A stretch of 64,000 nucleotides of DNA from VBAU01 sp036005185 (lineage in GTDB: Bacteria > Bacteroidota > Bacteroidia > Chitinophagales > Chitinophagaceae). The DNA lies in the NCBI GenBank assembly GCA_036005185.1, contig DASYQS010000039.1:124001-188000 (forward strand), given 5' to 3'. Under the pieces are notes generated by a model. That model saw nothing but the letters and a program-made list of their open reading frames with translations. It had not been told where the DNA came from and made no database searches. Shown piece by piece: positions 42,774 to 51,790 of the stretch (the stretch's first letter is position 1; each line of letters begins with the position of its first letter). Position numbers and translations under genes: made by a program.

Positions 42774-44429
42774 ATGACCTTTCTCCGTTGGCAGTTTGTG
42801 CTAATATTATTTTTTTTAAGTCAGGCGGGTATATCACAAAAAATAAAAAAATCCGATCAACCTATTTATACCAATCTTCAAAGCCATATTCATTATTTAG
42901 CAGATGACAAATTAGAGGGACGACGAGCAGGAACACCGGGAGAAGAGTTAGCGATGAATTATATCAGCGATCAGTTTAAACAAATTGGCCTACGTCCTAA
43001 AGGAACGGAGGGATATTATCAAGCTTTTAATATAAATGAAGGAAAACAAATTAATTCAGGAACACATTTTATTATCAATGATAAAGAATTAAAGCCCAAC
43101 GATGAATATTTTCCTTTTGTATTTAGCCCCAATGCAAGTATTGAAGCGTTACCGGCAATTTCAATGCAGGAAACGGGAATGCCATGGTTTATTGACCTTA
43201 AAGATGTAATTGAAGAAAATAGCAGCAATCCCCATTTTGATCTGAAAGATTACATTTACCAACAAACCAAAGAGCTAAATAAAAAAGGTGCTACCGCTTT
43301 AATTTTTTATAATACATCTGCCAAGGATGACGAATTAAAGTTTGAAGGAAAAGATAAGGCAGAAACGGTTAAGATACCAGTGTTGTATGTAACAAAAGCA
43401 GCAGCAAAAAAATACTTTAGTGATTCGTCTGCTTCCATTGATATGAAATTAAAGGTTGATATTGGTGGAAAGAAAAGAGTTGGCCATAATGTTATTGGAT
43501 ATATTGACAATGGTGCTTCCACAACTGTTGTGCTAGGAGCACATTTTGATCACTTGGGTTATGGTGAAGATGGCAACTCAATGCTTCGAACAGGAGAACA
43601 CTCTATTCATAATGGGGCTGATGACAATGCAAGTGGTACTGCAGCGCTAATTGAGCTGGCGAGATTATTAAAAAATTCAAAGCTCACTAAGAATAATTAT
43701 TTATTTATTGCTTTTTCAGGCGAAGAGCTGGGTTTATTTGGCTCAAAATATTTTGTAGAGAATCCAACCATTAGTTTGAGTAATATTAATTACATGATCA
43801 ACATGGATATGGTAGGAAGACTAAATGATAGCACAAAAGTTTTAACGGTAGGTGGTTATGGTACTTCGCCGGAATGGTCTGAATTGATCTCGACAAAAAA
43901 TAAAAAAAGCCCTTTCGTAATAAAAATTGATTCAAGCGGAACAGGCCCAAGTGATCATACCTCGTTTTACAGAAAAGATATTCCCGTTTTATTTTTCTTT
44001 ACAGGCCTTCATTCGGATTATCATAAACCAACTGATGATTTTGATAAGATCAATTATACCGGCGAACTGCTTATCGTAAATTATATCTATTCTCTCATTG
44101 AAAAGGAAAATAAGGAGAATCATAAACTGGCGTTTACAAAAACGCGTGAAACTCAAACAACTACTTCTTCAAGGTTCAGTGTAACGATGGGTATTATGCC
44201 TGATTATACATTTGCAGGCACCGGCGTGAGAGTAGATGGCGTAAGTGATGGCAGACCTGCTCAAAAAGCGGGCTTGCAAACAGGAGACATCATTCTGCAA
44301 CTGGGGGATTACAATGTCACTTCGCTTGAAAATTACATGGAGGCGCTGGAAAAATTTAAAAAGGGTGATTCAGCAATGGTAAAATTTAAAAGAGGAAGCG
44401 AGACCATGCAAAAACAGGTGCAATTCTGA
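42774..44429 (+). CDS. M28-family metallopeptidase with PA and PDZ domains
   Basis: The 551-residue exported protein has a signal peptide (ends near residue 22) and a protease-associated region (about 130-240). The M28 zinc site includes His257/Asp259 in GAHFDHLGYG, Asp283 in NGADDNASG, Glu317-Glu318 in SGEELGLFGS, Asp345 in NMDMVG and the His of SDHTSFY. A C-terminal PDZ domain follows (GVRVDGVSDGRPAQKAGLQTGD). Such enzymes are aminopeptidases or peptidases that act on peptides outside the inner membrane. It heads a co-oriented run with the next two genes. Confidence 0.9.
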   Translation: MTFLRWQFVLILFFLSQAGISQKIKKSDQPIYTNLQSHIHYLADDKLEGRRAGTPGEELAMNYISDQFKQIGLRPKGTEGYYQAFNINEGKQINSGTHFIINDKELKPNDEYFPFVFSPNASIEALPAISMQETGMPWFIDLKDVIEENSSNPHFDLKDYIYQQTKELNKKGATALIFYNTSAKDDELKFEGKDKAETVKIPVLYVTKAAAKKYFSDSSASIDMKLKVDIGGKKRVGHNVIGYIDNGASTTVVLGAHFDHLGYGEDGNSMLRTGEHSIHNGADDNASGTAALIELARLLKNSKLTKNNYLFIAFSGEELGLFGSKYFVENPTISLSNINYMINMDMVGRLNDSTKVLTVGGYGTSPEWSELISTKNKKSPFVIKIDSSGTGPSDHTSFYRKDIPVLFFFTGLHSDYHKPTDDFDKINYTGELLIVNYIYSLIEKENKENHKLAFTKTRETQTTTSSRFSVTMGIMPDYTFAGTGVRVDGVSDGRPAQKAGLQTGDIILQLGDYNVTSLENYMEALEKFKKGDSAMVKFKRGSETMQKQVQF

Positions 44430-44434
44430 TTGCA

Positions 44435-44869
44435 ATGAAATTAATTTTAGACAATAAGAACCTAACCGATGATTTTTTTGAAGACACAAGACTGCTTGGA
44501 GTCATGGCTCCTATTAAGGATTATCAGCTTTGCTGGCACCTAAATAAGGTGATGGGAATGGATTTTCGGATAAACAACGATATCGAAATACAGCTTACTA
44601 AAAAGAAAAGAAATTATTTTTTTGCGGTGTATGAGTTTTGTGAGCAAACGGGTTCTCTTTCGCATTATGTGTATAACAATCGCTTTGATGGTGAGTATCT
44701 TCTTCCTGAGTTCAAGCACCTTGATTTTTTGTGGCTTATGAAGGGAGACACTGTAACTGAAGATAGCCTGCAGCAAACTATCAATAATATAAAGGCAATA
44801 AATGGCGTACAACTTGTGGTGGAATTAACAAATGAAAAGATCAGAAATAAAGAACATTTGGTTTTTTGA
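44435..44869 (+). CDS. IPExxxVDY-type protein of unknown function
   Basis: The 144-residue cytosolic protein resembles the Bacteroidota family named after an IPExxxVDY motif: the N-terminal LTDDFFEDTRLLGVMAPIKDYQLCWHLN, then DIEIQLTKKKRNYFFAVYEF and DGEYLLPEFKHLDFLWLMKGD. I recognise the general pattern but not an exact motif match, so the call is tentative. It starts 5 bases after the M28 gene and is followed by the pterin dehydratase. Confidence 0.68.
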   Translation: MKLILDNKNLTDDFFEDTRLLGVMAPIKDYQLCWHLNKVMGMDFRINNDIEIQLTKKKRNYFFAVYEFCEQTGSLSHYVYNNRFDGEYLLPEFKHLDFLWLMKGDTVTEDSLQQTINNIKAINGVQLVVELTNEKIRNKEHLVF

Positions 44870-44902
44870 TCTGGACCTTCTATAACTCGCAAATTATTTT
44901 TT

Positions 44903-45133
44903 ATGTGGACAGAAAAAGACAACAATCTTTATAACAAATTCCAATTCAAAAATTTTAGTGAAGCGTTTGCTTTTATGACCAGAGTAGCGATAGAAGCAGA
45001 GAAAATGGATCACCATCCTTTATGGACCAATGTGTATAATACAGTTGAAATATGGTTGTCAACACATAGTGCCGGCGATATAATAACTGATAAGGATAGG
45101 CAACTCGCTAAAAAAATCGATGCTTTGATTTAA
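44903..45133 (+). CDS. Pterin-4a-carbinolamine dehydratase
   Basis: The 76-residue protein is a short PCD/DCoH: EKMDHHPLWTNVYNTVEIWL with the catalytic His37-His38, then His55 in THSAGDI and ITDKDRQLAKKID. It dehydrates 4a-hydroxytetrahydrobiopterin, recycling the pterin cofactor of aromatic amino-acid hydroxylases. No hydroxylase is in the window; a moonlighting role is possible. It is the third gene of the run behind the M28 peptidase. Confidence 0.92.
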   Translation: MWTEKDNNLYNKFQFKNFSEAFAFMTRVAIEAEKMDHHPLWTNVYNTVEIWLSTHSAGDIITDKDRQLAKKIDALI

Positions 45134-45148
45134 TGCCGTTGTTTTGAA

Positions 45149-47965
45149 TTAATGCATTATCATTTTTCCACCGCCAGAGCCATCGTTACTTAACCCTGTC
45201 TTTGATAAACTATAGGTAAAGCTCAGCAAAAAGAACCGGCGTAAACTGTTTACACGGCTATCCTCAATGTAGTTTTGATTTGTACTCCGGCTTATTCTTA
45301 CATTTTGATTTAAAATATCATTCACGGAAAGCTTCAATTCCCCTCGATTGTAATGCAGCATTTGCTTGCTGATGCCTGCATTCCATAAAGGCACTTTTTC
45401 ATTAAAGCCTTGGCTATATTGATTCATGATGCTGTAATTAAAATCGGTTGCAAAGAAAAATCGTTTTGGCAATTGCCAATCCATTTCTGCAGAATACTCC
45501 TGATTAAAATATTTTGAATTTCTTGTAGATTGAATGGAATATTTCGAATTAGAGTGATTAATGCCTGCGCTTAATGATAGATTTATTTTTTTAGTGGGGC
45601 TTGTGTTCAACCTTAAGGTCGGCCCTAATGTAATGGTCTTTATCTTGTTTGTTTCAATAGTGTTTGTTGCATTGCTGATCAGTTGTTTTCCTTTATAATA
45701 TCTGATGTCCGAACTGATCTCTACAGATCCCTTTAAAAAATGGACGGGAAAGCCCCAACTTACTGATCCGTTGGCATTATAAACTCCGTTTACATTTACG
45801 GGTATTACGGAATCTATACCTAGGCTGTTTATCTTATCATAGTTTACAATTTTATTTTGCGTTTGCTGTAAAGTAAAGAAGATAAAGAAGTTTCTATTCT
45901 TGTAGGGGTTGACCAAGGAGGTGTTCAATCGAACAGTATGTATAAATTCTTGCTTCAAATTTGGATTGCCGAGTTTTACGTATAGTGGATTGGTATTGTC
46001 AAGCACTGGTTGTAATTGCGATACGGATGGTTGGTTTGTGCTTGTGCTATAATTGATCAGGATATTTTTAAATCTGGAAAAGTAATATTGAAACCTTGCA
46101 TTAGGCAAAAAATTCGTAAAGCTTTTGCTGATAATAGAATCTTTATTAGTCCCAATGACCTTTCCCTCTAGCTCAGATTGCTGCCAAGAAAGACCTGCTG
46201 CGTAATTATAGGTCTTGGTTTGTTTGCGAAGGCGAATACCTGCGTTGGTGTATCCATAGTCATTTTTATAATCATTGGTCAGTGAGCTATTAACCAGATC
46301 AAATTTTCCATTGTTATGATTATAATCATATGTTGTTTTTGAGGAAGTATTTTTTGTATTGCTTTTTCCTGCACTGAATTCTAGTAATGATCTTTTAAAG
46401 ATGGGCTCGGTATAAACAGCTCTTGCATTATAACCCCTCAGGTTGCTCTCTGTATTGCTTTTTTGATTGATTGAATCTCTTCGAAGAAGCGAGCCAGCTT
46501 GATCATAAAAATTTGTAATGGACTGAAGCTTGCCATTGCCTTCATTATCATTTAAACTTGACAACAGATTTAGTGAAAAAGTTCTTCCTCTTTTGTGAAA
46601 TCGTTTTCTGAAAAGAATATTTGTATTCAGATTGTAACCTTCATTGTTTGATAAATTATCACTAGCCCCATCGTTGATTTTTGTGTCTTGTGGCGACCGT
46701 GTAGCGTAATCTGATAGGGTTTTATTTCTTGTTTTCTGGTAGCTGAGTGATGGAGAAATCTTTATGGAATGAAATGAATCGATCTGGTAATCTGCACTAA
46801 AATTTAAACGGTGACTATTATTTAGATTATCAGAATATGAATTTTGCTTATAAATATTTTCTGGTGAAAAATATTGCCGCTGAATATTGGTTGTCTTATT
46901 GGGGTTATAGCGGTTATAAAAATAATTGCTTCTGAAATCCGTTTTAGTGCCGATAATGTTATTATAATTTATCCCACCGCCAAACGCAGTTGTAATGCCG
47001 TTATTATTGCCGCCCAACAAACCCGCAAGAGGATCATCGGAGCCAATGCTAAGATTAATATTCCCTCCAGTTTTTAACTGATTCAAAGCCCCGCTAAAAT
47101 TCAGAATATCCATGAAGGAAAACCCTTCTGCATTGGTATTGTTACCCATGCCAATAGCCGACATTTGCCTCGCACCTTTAAACGAATTCAGGTTGAACCT
47201 TTCTTGGTAACGCTCATCAGTTCCTGCTCCGGCATTTATTTTTCCAAACATCCCTTTTTTCTTATCCTTTTTCAATTTGAGATTGATAGTTTTTTCGCTG
47301 TTACCATCATCAAAGCCAGTCAACTGGGCCTGATCACTGAGCTTATCATATACCTGAACTTTGTCTATCGCGTCGGCCGGCAAATTTTTTGTGGCGATCT
47401 TGGGATCATTCCCAAAAAATTCTTTTCCATCAACAAGTACTTTCTGCACTTTTTCCCCCTGAGCCTTCACTGTTCCATCTTTTTCTACTTTTACGCCAGG
47501 TAATTTTTTTAGAAGGTCTTCCACATTTGCATTGGGCTGTGTCTTAAAAGAACCTGCATTATATTGTATGGTATCGCCTACCAATGTTACGGGTGGGGCT
47601 TCGGCGGTAATTACTACTTCGCTTAACACTTTACTGCGATCCTTCATTACAATATTTCCAAGATCAATGCTCTTGTGTTCATCATCGATCTTGAAAGGCT
47701 GATTTGTATTATAATAGTTTACATGAGTAATGAGCAATCGATACTCTCCATTTTGTATTCCCGTTAGCTCAAATCTTCCACTATTGTCGGTCAGGGTAAA
47801 GCTAACTAGTGAGGAATCTTTTTTCTGCATCAATGTAATGGTGGCATTACTTACTGGCTGCTTGATTAAAGTATCGAAAGCAATGCCTTTTATTGTTCCT
47901 GTTTTTTGTGCTGATGTTATAAAATAAAAACAAGAGAAAAAAAGAGTAAGATAAAACTGTCTCAT
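45149..47965 (-). CDS. Outer-membrane beta-barrel protein (carboxypeptidase-like/TonB-plug type)
   Basis: This 938-residue exported protein has a signal peptide, a carboxypeptidase-like regulatory domain (about 20-105: GTIKGIAFDTLIKQPVSNATIT, as GIAFDTLIKQPV), and a TonB-plug-like domain (about 115-210) with VLVDGKEFFGNDPKIATKNLP. A large C-terminal barrel follows (to the end; many aromatic-ending strands). It belongs to the Bacteroidota outer-membrane beta-barrel family. The cargo is unknown; these are not necessarily SusC importers, and no SusD gene is adjacent. It is a close paralogue of the next gene, with the same plug motif. Confidence 0.88.
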   Translation of the reverse strand: MRQFYLTLFFSCFYFITSAQKTGTIKGIAFDTLIKQPVSNATITLMQKKDSSLVSFTLTDNSGRFELTGIQNGEYRLLITHVNYYNTNQPFKIDDEHKSIDLGNIVMKDRSKVLSEVVITAEAPPVTLVGDTIQYNAGSFKTQPNANVEDLLKKLPGVKVEKDGTVKAQGEKVQKVLVDGKEFFGNDPKIATKNLPADAIDKVQVYDKLSDQAQLTGFDDGNSEKTINLKLKKDKKKGMFGKINAGAGTDERYQERFNLNSFKGARQMSAIGMGNNTNAEGFSFMDILNFSGALNQLKTGGNINLSIGSDDPLAGLLGGNNNGITTAFGGGINYNNIIGTKTDFRSNYFYNRYNPNKTTNIQRQYFSPENIYKQNSYSDNLNNSHRLNFSADYQIDSFHSIKISPSLSYQKTRNKTLSDYATRSPQDTKINDGASDNLSNNEGYNLNTNILFRKRFHKRGRTFSLNLLSSLNDNEGNGKLQSITNFYDQAGSLLRRDSINQKSNTESNLRGYNARAVYTEPIFKRSLLEFSAGKSNTKNTSSKTTYDYNHNNGKFDLVNSSLTNDYKNDYGYTNAGIRLRKQTKTYNYAAGLSWQQSELEGKVIGTNKDSIISKSFTNFLPNARFQYYFSRFKNILINYSTSTNQPSVSQLQPVLDNTNPLYVKLGNPNLKQEFIHTVRLNTSLVNPYKNRNFFIFFTLQQTQNKIVNYDKINSLGIDSVIPVNVNGVYNANGSVSWGFPVHFLKGSVEISSDIRYYKGKQLISNATNTIETNKIKTITLGPTLRLNTSPTKKINLSLSAGINHSNSKYSIQSTRNSKYFNQEYSAEMDWQLPKRFFFATDFNYSIMNQYSQGFNEKVPLWNAGISKQMLHYNRGELKLSVNDILNQNVRISRSTNQNYIEDSRVNSLRRFFLLSFTYSLSKTGLSNDGSGGGKMIMH

Positions 47966-48121
47966 AGCTGTTTAATTCTGCTACGAAAATATTCCTAGAA
48001 ACAGCAAAGGCGGGTTAACTATTCTTGTTTTAATGTTAATGAAGGTTAAGAAATTGCCAGTTAATAAGTAAAGGCATTGCAAGGTGACTACAAAAAATTA
48101 TTTTAGGCACATTAGCTAACC

Positions 48122-48340
48122 TTGCGTCTTCCTCGAAAAAATATTCTTGAATATTTAGATGCCAAGCGAGCTGATGATTTGATAAAATAGATCGTTCAAA
48201 AACTAGAGCATATTCATCGTAATCAGCGCAAGGAATTTTACTTCTATCACCAATCTTTGGGAATTAAAACGAGTAAGAGTAACAATCCTATAGATAAAAT
48301 TGTAGTTTTGTATATACTATTCCTAGAAAATATTCGTTAA
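48122..48340 (+). pseudogene. Decayed reading frame with an in-frame amber stop
   Basis: A frame opened by TTG at 48122 runs 72 sense-length codons to TAA at 48338-48340, broken only by a TAG at 48188-48190 (codon 23). The coding look is RLPRKNILEYLDAKRADDLIK before the TAG and IVQKLEHIHRNQRKEFYFYHQ after it, with plausible amphipathic composition. No family is recognised. It could be a decayed small gene or chance; no ATG start was found. Confidence 0.3.
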
Positions 48341-48361
48341 CCACTTCTAAATAATCCAAAA

Positions 48362-48532
48362 ATGAAAAACAAATCCATCGTTCATACCCACGAGGAGGCA
48401 AGGATTTACAGGCATTATTATAAACCTTCGCTAAATATTTTCCGTTTTTTAAGGTCAGTATTGAGTGTGATTATATCAGGATCTTCGCCTGCTGCGCAGG
48501 GTTATGACCATAATCGTAAAAGAGCCCATTAA
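48362..48532 (+). CDS. 56-residue protein between two outer-membrane paralogs
   Basis: An ATG at 48362 opens 56 codons ending in TAA at 48530-48532. The product begins MKNKSIVHTHEEARIYRHYY, continues with a hydrophobic stretch (SLNIFRFLRSVLSVIIS, about 24-40) and ends in GYDHNRKRAH. The basic N-terminus, short hydrophobic segment and basic tail suggest a membrane-associated microprotein. It is followed by a perfect terminator hairpin 25 bases later. The order start, ORF, stop, terminator and the composition support a real gene, but there is no known family. Confidence 0.55.
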   Translation: MKNKSIVHTHEEARIYRHYYKPSLNIFRFLRSVLSVIISGSSPAAQGYDHNRKRAH

Positions 48533-48557
48533 TTTTTTACTTACTAACCCATTAAAC

Positions 48558-48585
48558 AAATGCCCTCAAATTTTTGAGGGCATTT
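48558..48585. terminator. Bidirectional terminator after the 56-codon gene
   Basis: AAATGCCCTCAAA (48558-48570) and TTTGAGGGCATTT (48573-48585) make a 13-bp perfect stem with a two-base loop. It lies between the plus-strand microprotein gene and the stop of the minus-strand outer-membrane gene, so it can serve both. Confidence 0.9.
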
Positions 48586-48589
48586 AAAT

Positions 48590-51541
48590 TTAGTTGATGA
48601 AACGAAGAGTTCTTAAGGCACGCTCTATCGGTTTTGGTAAGGATATATTCTGAGTAGGGTTTCCATTTCTTCCACCCATTTTATTGAGATTGAAAAGAAA
48701 GCTAACCATGAAATAACGACGAAGCACATTGCTTCTGGCGTCTTCAATGTAATATTCTGTAGCAGTACGAGTAATGCTCTGGTTTTGATTCATAATATCA
48801 TATACTGAAAACTTTAACTCGGCATTCCTTTTTTTCGAGAATTGCTTTGCAAGGCTAGCATTCCACAAAGGAATATTCTGATTAAATCCATCTGATCGCC
48901 CTGAATTAACATAGTAATCAAAATCTGTTGCTACAATAAAACTTTCTAAAAAGGTATAAGACATATCAGCAGAAAGAGTTTGGGTAAGATAGTGGTAATT
49001 CTGTACTGTATTCGGCACATATTTTACGTTGGTATAAGAAATATTTCCGTTCAAACCCAGATCAAGATTTTGGTTTAACAGATTGAAGTTTATCCCGGCG
49101 CCTTGACTAAGGGTCAGCGTCTTAGTAATATTTTTTTGCTGGTATAGCATGCTAACATCATTGTAGTAGTTAACATTAGTTGTGAAATTGACATTGGAAC
49201 CGCGTAATTTTTTATTTTTAAATGGCACGCCTATGGTAATGAAACCGCTTGTATTGTAAGCACCGCTAAGATTTACAGGCTTAATCAGTAAAACTCCGCG
49301 GGCCGAATCTGAGTTAAGATTAGGAAAAGAGCCTTGTCTGATAGAATCAGTACTATTTACAATTTTATTGGCAGTAGTATTGAAATTAATATTTGCAGCA
49401 AAAAATTTGAACGTGAGGATATCGAAAGTATTATATCCCAAATTTAGATTATGATTAAACTCCTGTTTTAGATCAGGATTGCCAATTCGCCATTGCAGCG
49501 AATTGGATTGATCCAGTACATTCTGTAATTGGGAAAGGCTGGGTTGATTGGCTCTTCCATTATACCTAAACCGGAAACTTTTGCTACGGTTAACCTGGTA
49601 ATTAAAGTTGGCAACAGGAAAAAAGTTTTTGTATTTGTTCCTGCTTATAGAATCTTTGCCTGTTGTTACGAGATGACTTCTACTTTCAAGAGTTGAAAAT
49701 TGCACGGCCGTACCCAACTGATAATTATATTGTTTTTTTTGTACGCGGAAATTGATACCTGCACGGTTGGCCTCAAACCGATTTTTGAAATAATTTGTTA
49801 GTGGAAGGTTTAAAACATTATACTTTTCTGATAACGCATCATAGTCATAGGTTTTTTTATCCGATGTATTCCTGTTATTTGTATAAGCATAATTCAATTC
49901 AAGTAGCTTGTCTTTTCCCAGAGGTTCAGTATATGATGCACTGATCACGTTGTTGTGAGTAAAAGTTTCCTGAACCGTATTTCTGTTTTGGTTAAACAAA
50001 CGATCCACACTGCTGTCGGGCTTGTAAAAAACATTTGACGAGAAAGTGAAGCTTTCTCCGTCGCTGTTACTATATGAATTTGACCATCCGGCAGTCAGTG
50101 TTCGCCCAATTTTATGGAAACGGTGGCGGTACAAGAAATTAGTATTCATATTCACGCCATCTCTTTTATTTGTGTTATTTGTAAGGCTTATTACAGATAA
50201 ATATTTCTGAACAGGAGTAATAGAATTTGTGAATGACGAGTCGACGCTTGAATTATCTGAATGCTGGAAAGTAAAGCTTGGCGTATAAAGAAGAGAGTTC
50301 ATTGAATCGATCTGATATTCCAGCCTGATGTTAAAACGATGGTTTTGGTTAGTGCTATTAGAAAAATATTTTTCACTTAACTCTGTAGTAGAATCATTCG
50401 GGTAAAATGATTGCCTGAAGATATCCTTCTCCATCTCCGTTTTTGTATTTGAAAAGAAATAGTTAGCTCCAACTTTGAGTTTTGCGGCTACATAATTATT
50501 ATAATTGACACCAGTAGAGATAGAACGGCTAATGCCGCCCGAAGAAAAACTATTGCCAAAGACTCCTCCAAACCCTCCTCTTGTACCCATCACTTGCATG
50601 CCATTTCCTCCCCCCAAACCACTTCCTAAGCTACTATTACCTGTTCCCGTATTTTGAAGACCACCCATGGCTGTAATAATATCAGAAAAAGAAAATCCTT
50701 GTTTATTAATGTTGTTTAAGTTGGCAAGGAGTGATAACTGTTGGTCTCCATTAAAATGATTAAAGCTTAAATTGGTCTCATATCGGCTGTCAGATCCTGC
50801 TCCAACCAGAGCTTTTCCAAAATATCCCTTTCGCTTATCTTTTTTCAATTTTATATTGATCGCTTTTTGCCGGCTGCCATCGTCAATCTTGGTAAACTTT
50901 GCCTGGTCACTCATATCATCAAAAACTTGCACACTTTCTACCATATCCGCAGTAAGGTTTTTTGTAGCCAGCTTGGGATCATTGCCAAAAAACTCCTTTC
51001 CGTCAACATATACTTTTTGTACCTGTTCGCCTTGCGTTTTCACTGAGCCATCCTTATCTACTTGCATACCTGGAACCTTTTTCAACAGATCTTCTACCGA
51101 AGCGTTTGGTTTTGTTTTAAAAGCATCGCCTTTAAATTCAATGGTGTCCTTTTTTATTTTGATCGGAGCGTCATCTTTCACAACCACTTCGCCCAGGAGT
51201 TTATATTCTTTTTCCATTCTTATTTCACCTAAATCAATAACTTTTGTTGCGCTGGTAATAGAGAAGTTTTTATTGAACGATTGATAACCTTGAAATGAAA
51301 TAATAACCCGGTAATCACCGGAATCAAGATCTTTTATCTCAAAAAAGCCCAGTTTATTAGATAAGGTATAAGAGAATAGCGATGAATCTTTAATGCTGAT
51401 AACAGAAACGGTAGCTTCGGTTAAAGGTTGTTTGGCAGAAGTATCAACTAATTTTCCTTTTATTGAGCCAAAAGGAGTTTGTGATATGGCAATGCCCGCA
51501 AAGGCCATTAAGCCAATAAGTAATGGTAAGGTTTTTTTCAT
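48590..51541 (-). CDS. Outer-membrane beta-barrel protein, paralogue of 45149-47965
   Basis: The 983-residue protein has the same plan as its neighbour: signal peptide (AIS|Q), a carboxypeptidase-like domain (about 24-110), a plug domain with VYVDGKEFFGNDPKLATKNLT, and a long barrel. A Gly/Ser-rich stretch (GNSSLGSGLGGGNGMQVMGTRGG region) sits in the barrel at about 285-330. Length and order suggest an old tandem duplication. The cargo is unknown. The 624-base spacer to its paralogue holds the decayed frame, the 56-codon gene and the terminator. Confidence 0.88.
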   Translation of the reverse strand: MKKTLPLLIGLMAFAGIAISQTPFGSIKGKLVDTSAKQPLTEATVSVISIKDSSLFSYTLSNKLGFFEIKDLDSGDYRVIISFQGYQSFNKNFSITSATKVIDLGEIRMEKEYKLLGEVVVKDDAPIKIKKDTIEFKGDAFKTKPNASVEDLLKKVPGMQVDKDGSVKTQGEQVQKVYVDGKEFFGNDPKLATKNLTADMVESVQVFDDMSDQAKFTKIDDGSRQKAINIKLKKDKRKGYFGKALVGAGSDSRYETNLSFNHFNGDQQLSLLANLNNINKQGFSFSDIITAMGGLQNTGTGNSSLGSGLGGGNGMQVMGTRGGFGGVFGNSFSSGGISRSISTGVNYNNYVAAKLKVGANYFFSNTKTEMEKDIFRQSFYPNDSTTELSEKYFSNSTNQNHRFNIRLEYQIDSMNSLLYTPSFTFQHSDNSSVDSSFTNSITPVQKYLSVISLTNNTNKRDGVNMNTNFLYRHRFHKIGRTLTAGWSNSYSNSDGESFTFSSNVFYKPDSSVDRLFNQNRNTVQETFTHNNVISASYTEPLGKDKLLELNYAYTNNRNTSDKKTYDYDALSEKYNVLNLPLTNYFKNRFEANRAGINFRVQKKQYNYQLGTAVQFSTLESRSHLVTTGKDSISRNKYKNFFPVANFNYQVNRSKSFRFRYNGRANQPSLSQLQNVLDQSNSLQWRIGNPDLKQEFNHNLNLGYNTFDILTFKFFAANINFNTTANKIVNSTDSIRQGSFPNLNSDSARGVLLIKPVNLSGAYNTSGFITIGVPFKNKKLRGSNVNFTTNVNYYNDVSMLYQQKNITKTLTLSQGAGINFNLLNQNLDLGLNGNISYTNVKYVPNTVQNYHYLTQTLSADMSYTFLESFIVATDFDYYVNSGRSDGFNQNIPLWNASLAKQFSKKRNAELKFSVYDIMNQNQSITRTATEYYIEDARSNVLRRYFMVSFLFNLNKMGGRNGNPTQNISLPKPIERALRTLRFIN

Positions 51542-51790
51542 AAGACTTGAATCTCTACGAATTCAGGCGTAAATGGCAGAACTTACCTGCGGTTTACGAT
51601 AAATAATAACGGAAAAATCGGCTAAAAGGTATGTATTACCGATAGTTATGGTTGGCTAAACAGGTATTCTATGATTCTATGAAAGAATTAGTGTTGCCTG
51701 AAACGACTAATCCGTTTTTGAAAGATAATATAAGATAAACGGTGAATTCTGTCTTCCTTCGCTGTCCTTTGAAATATACGTGGCCGCTCA

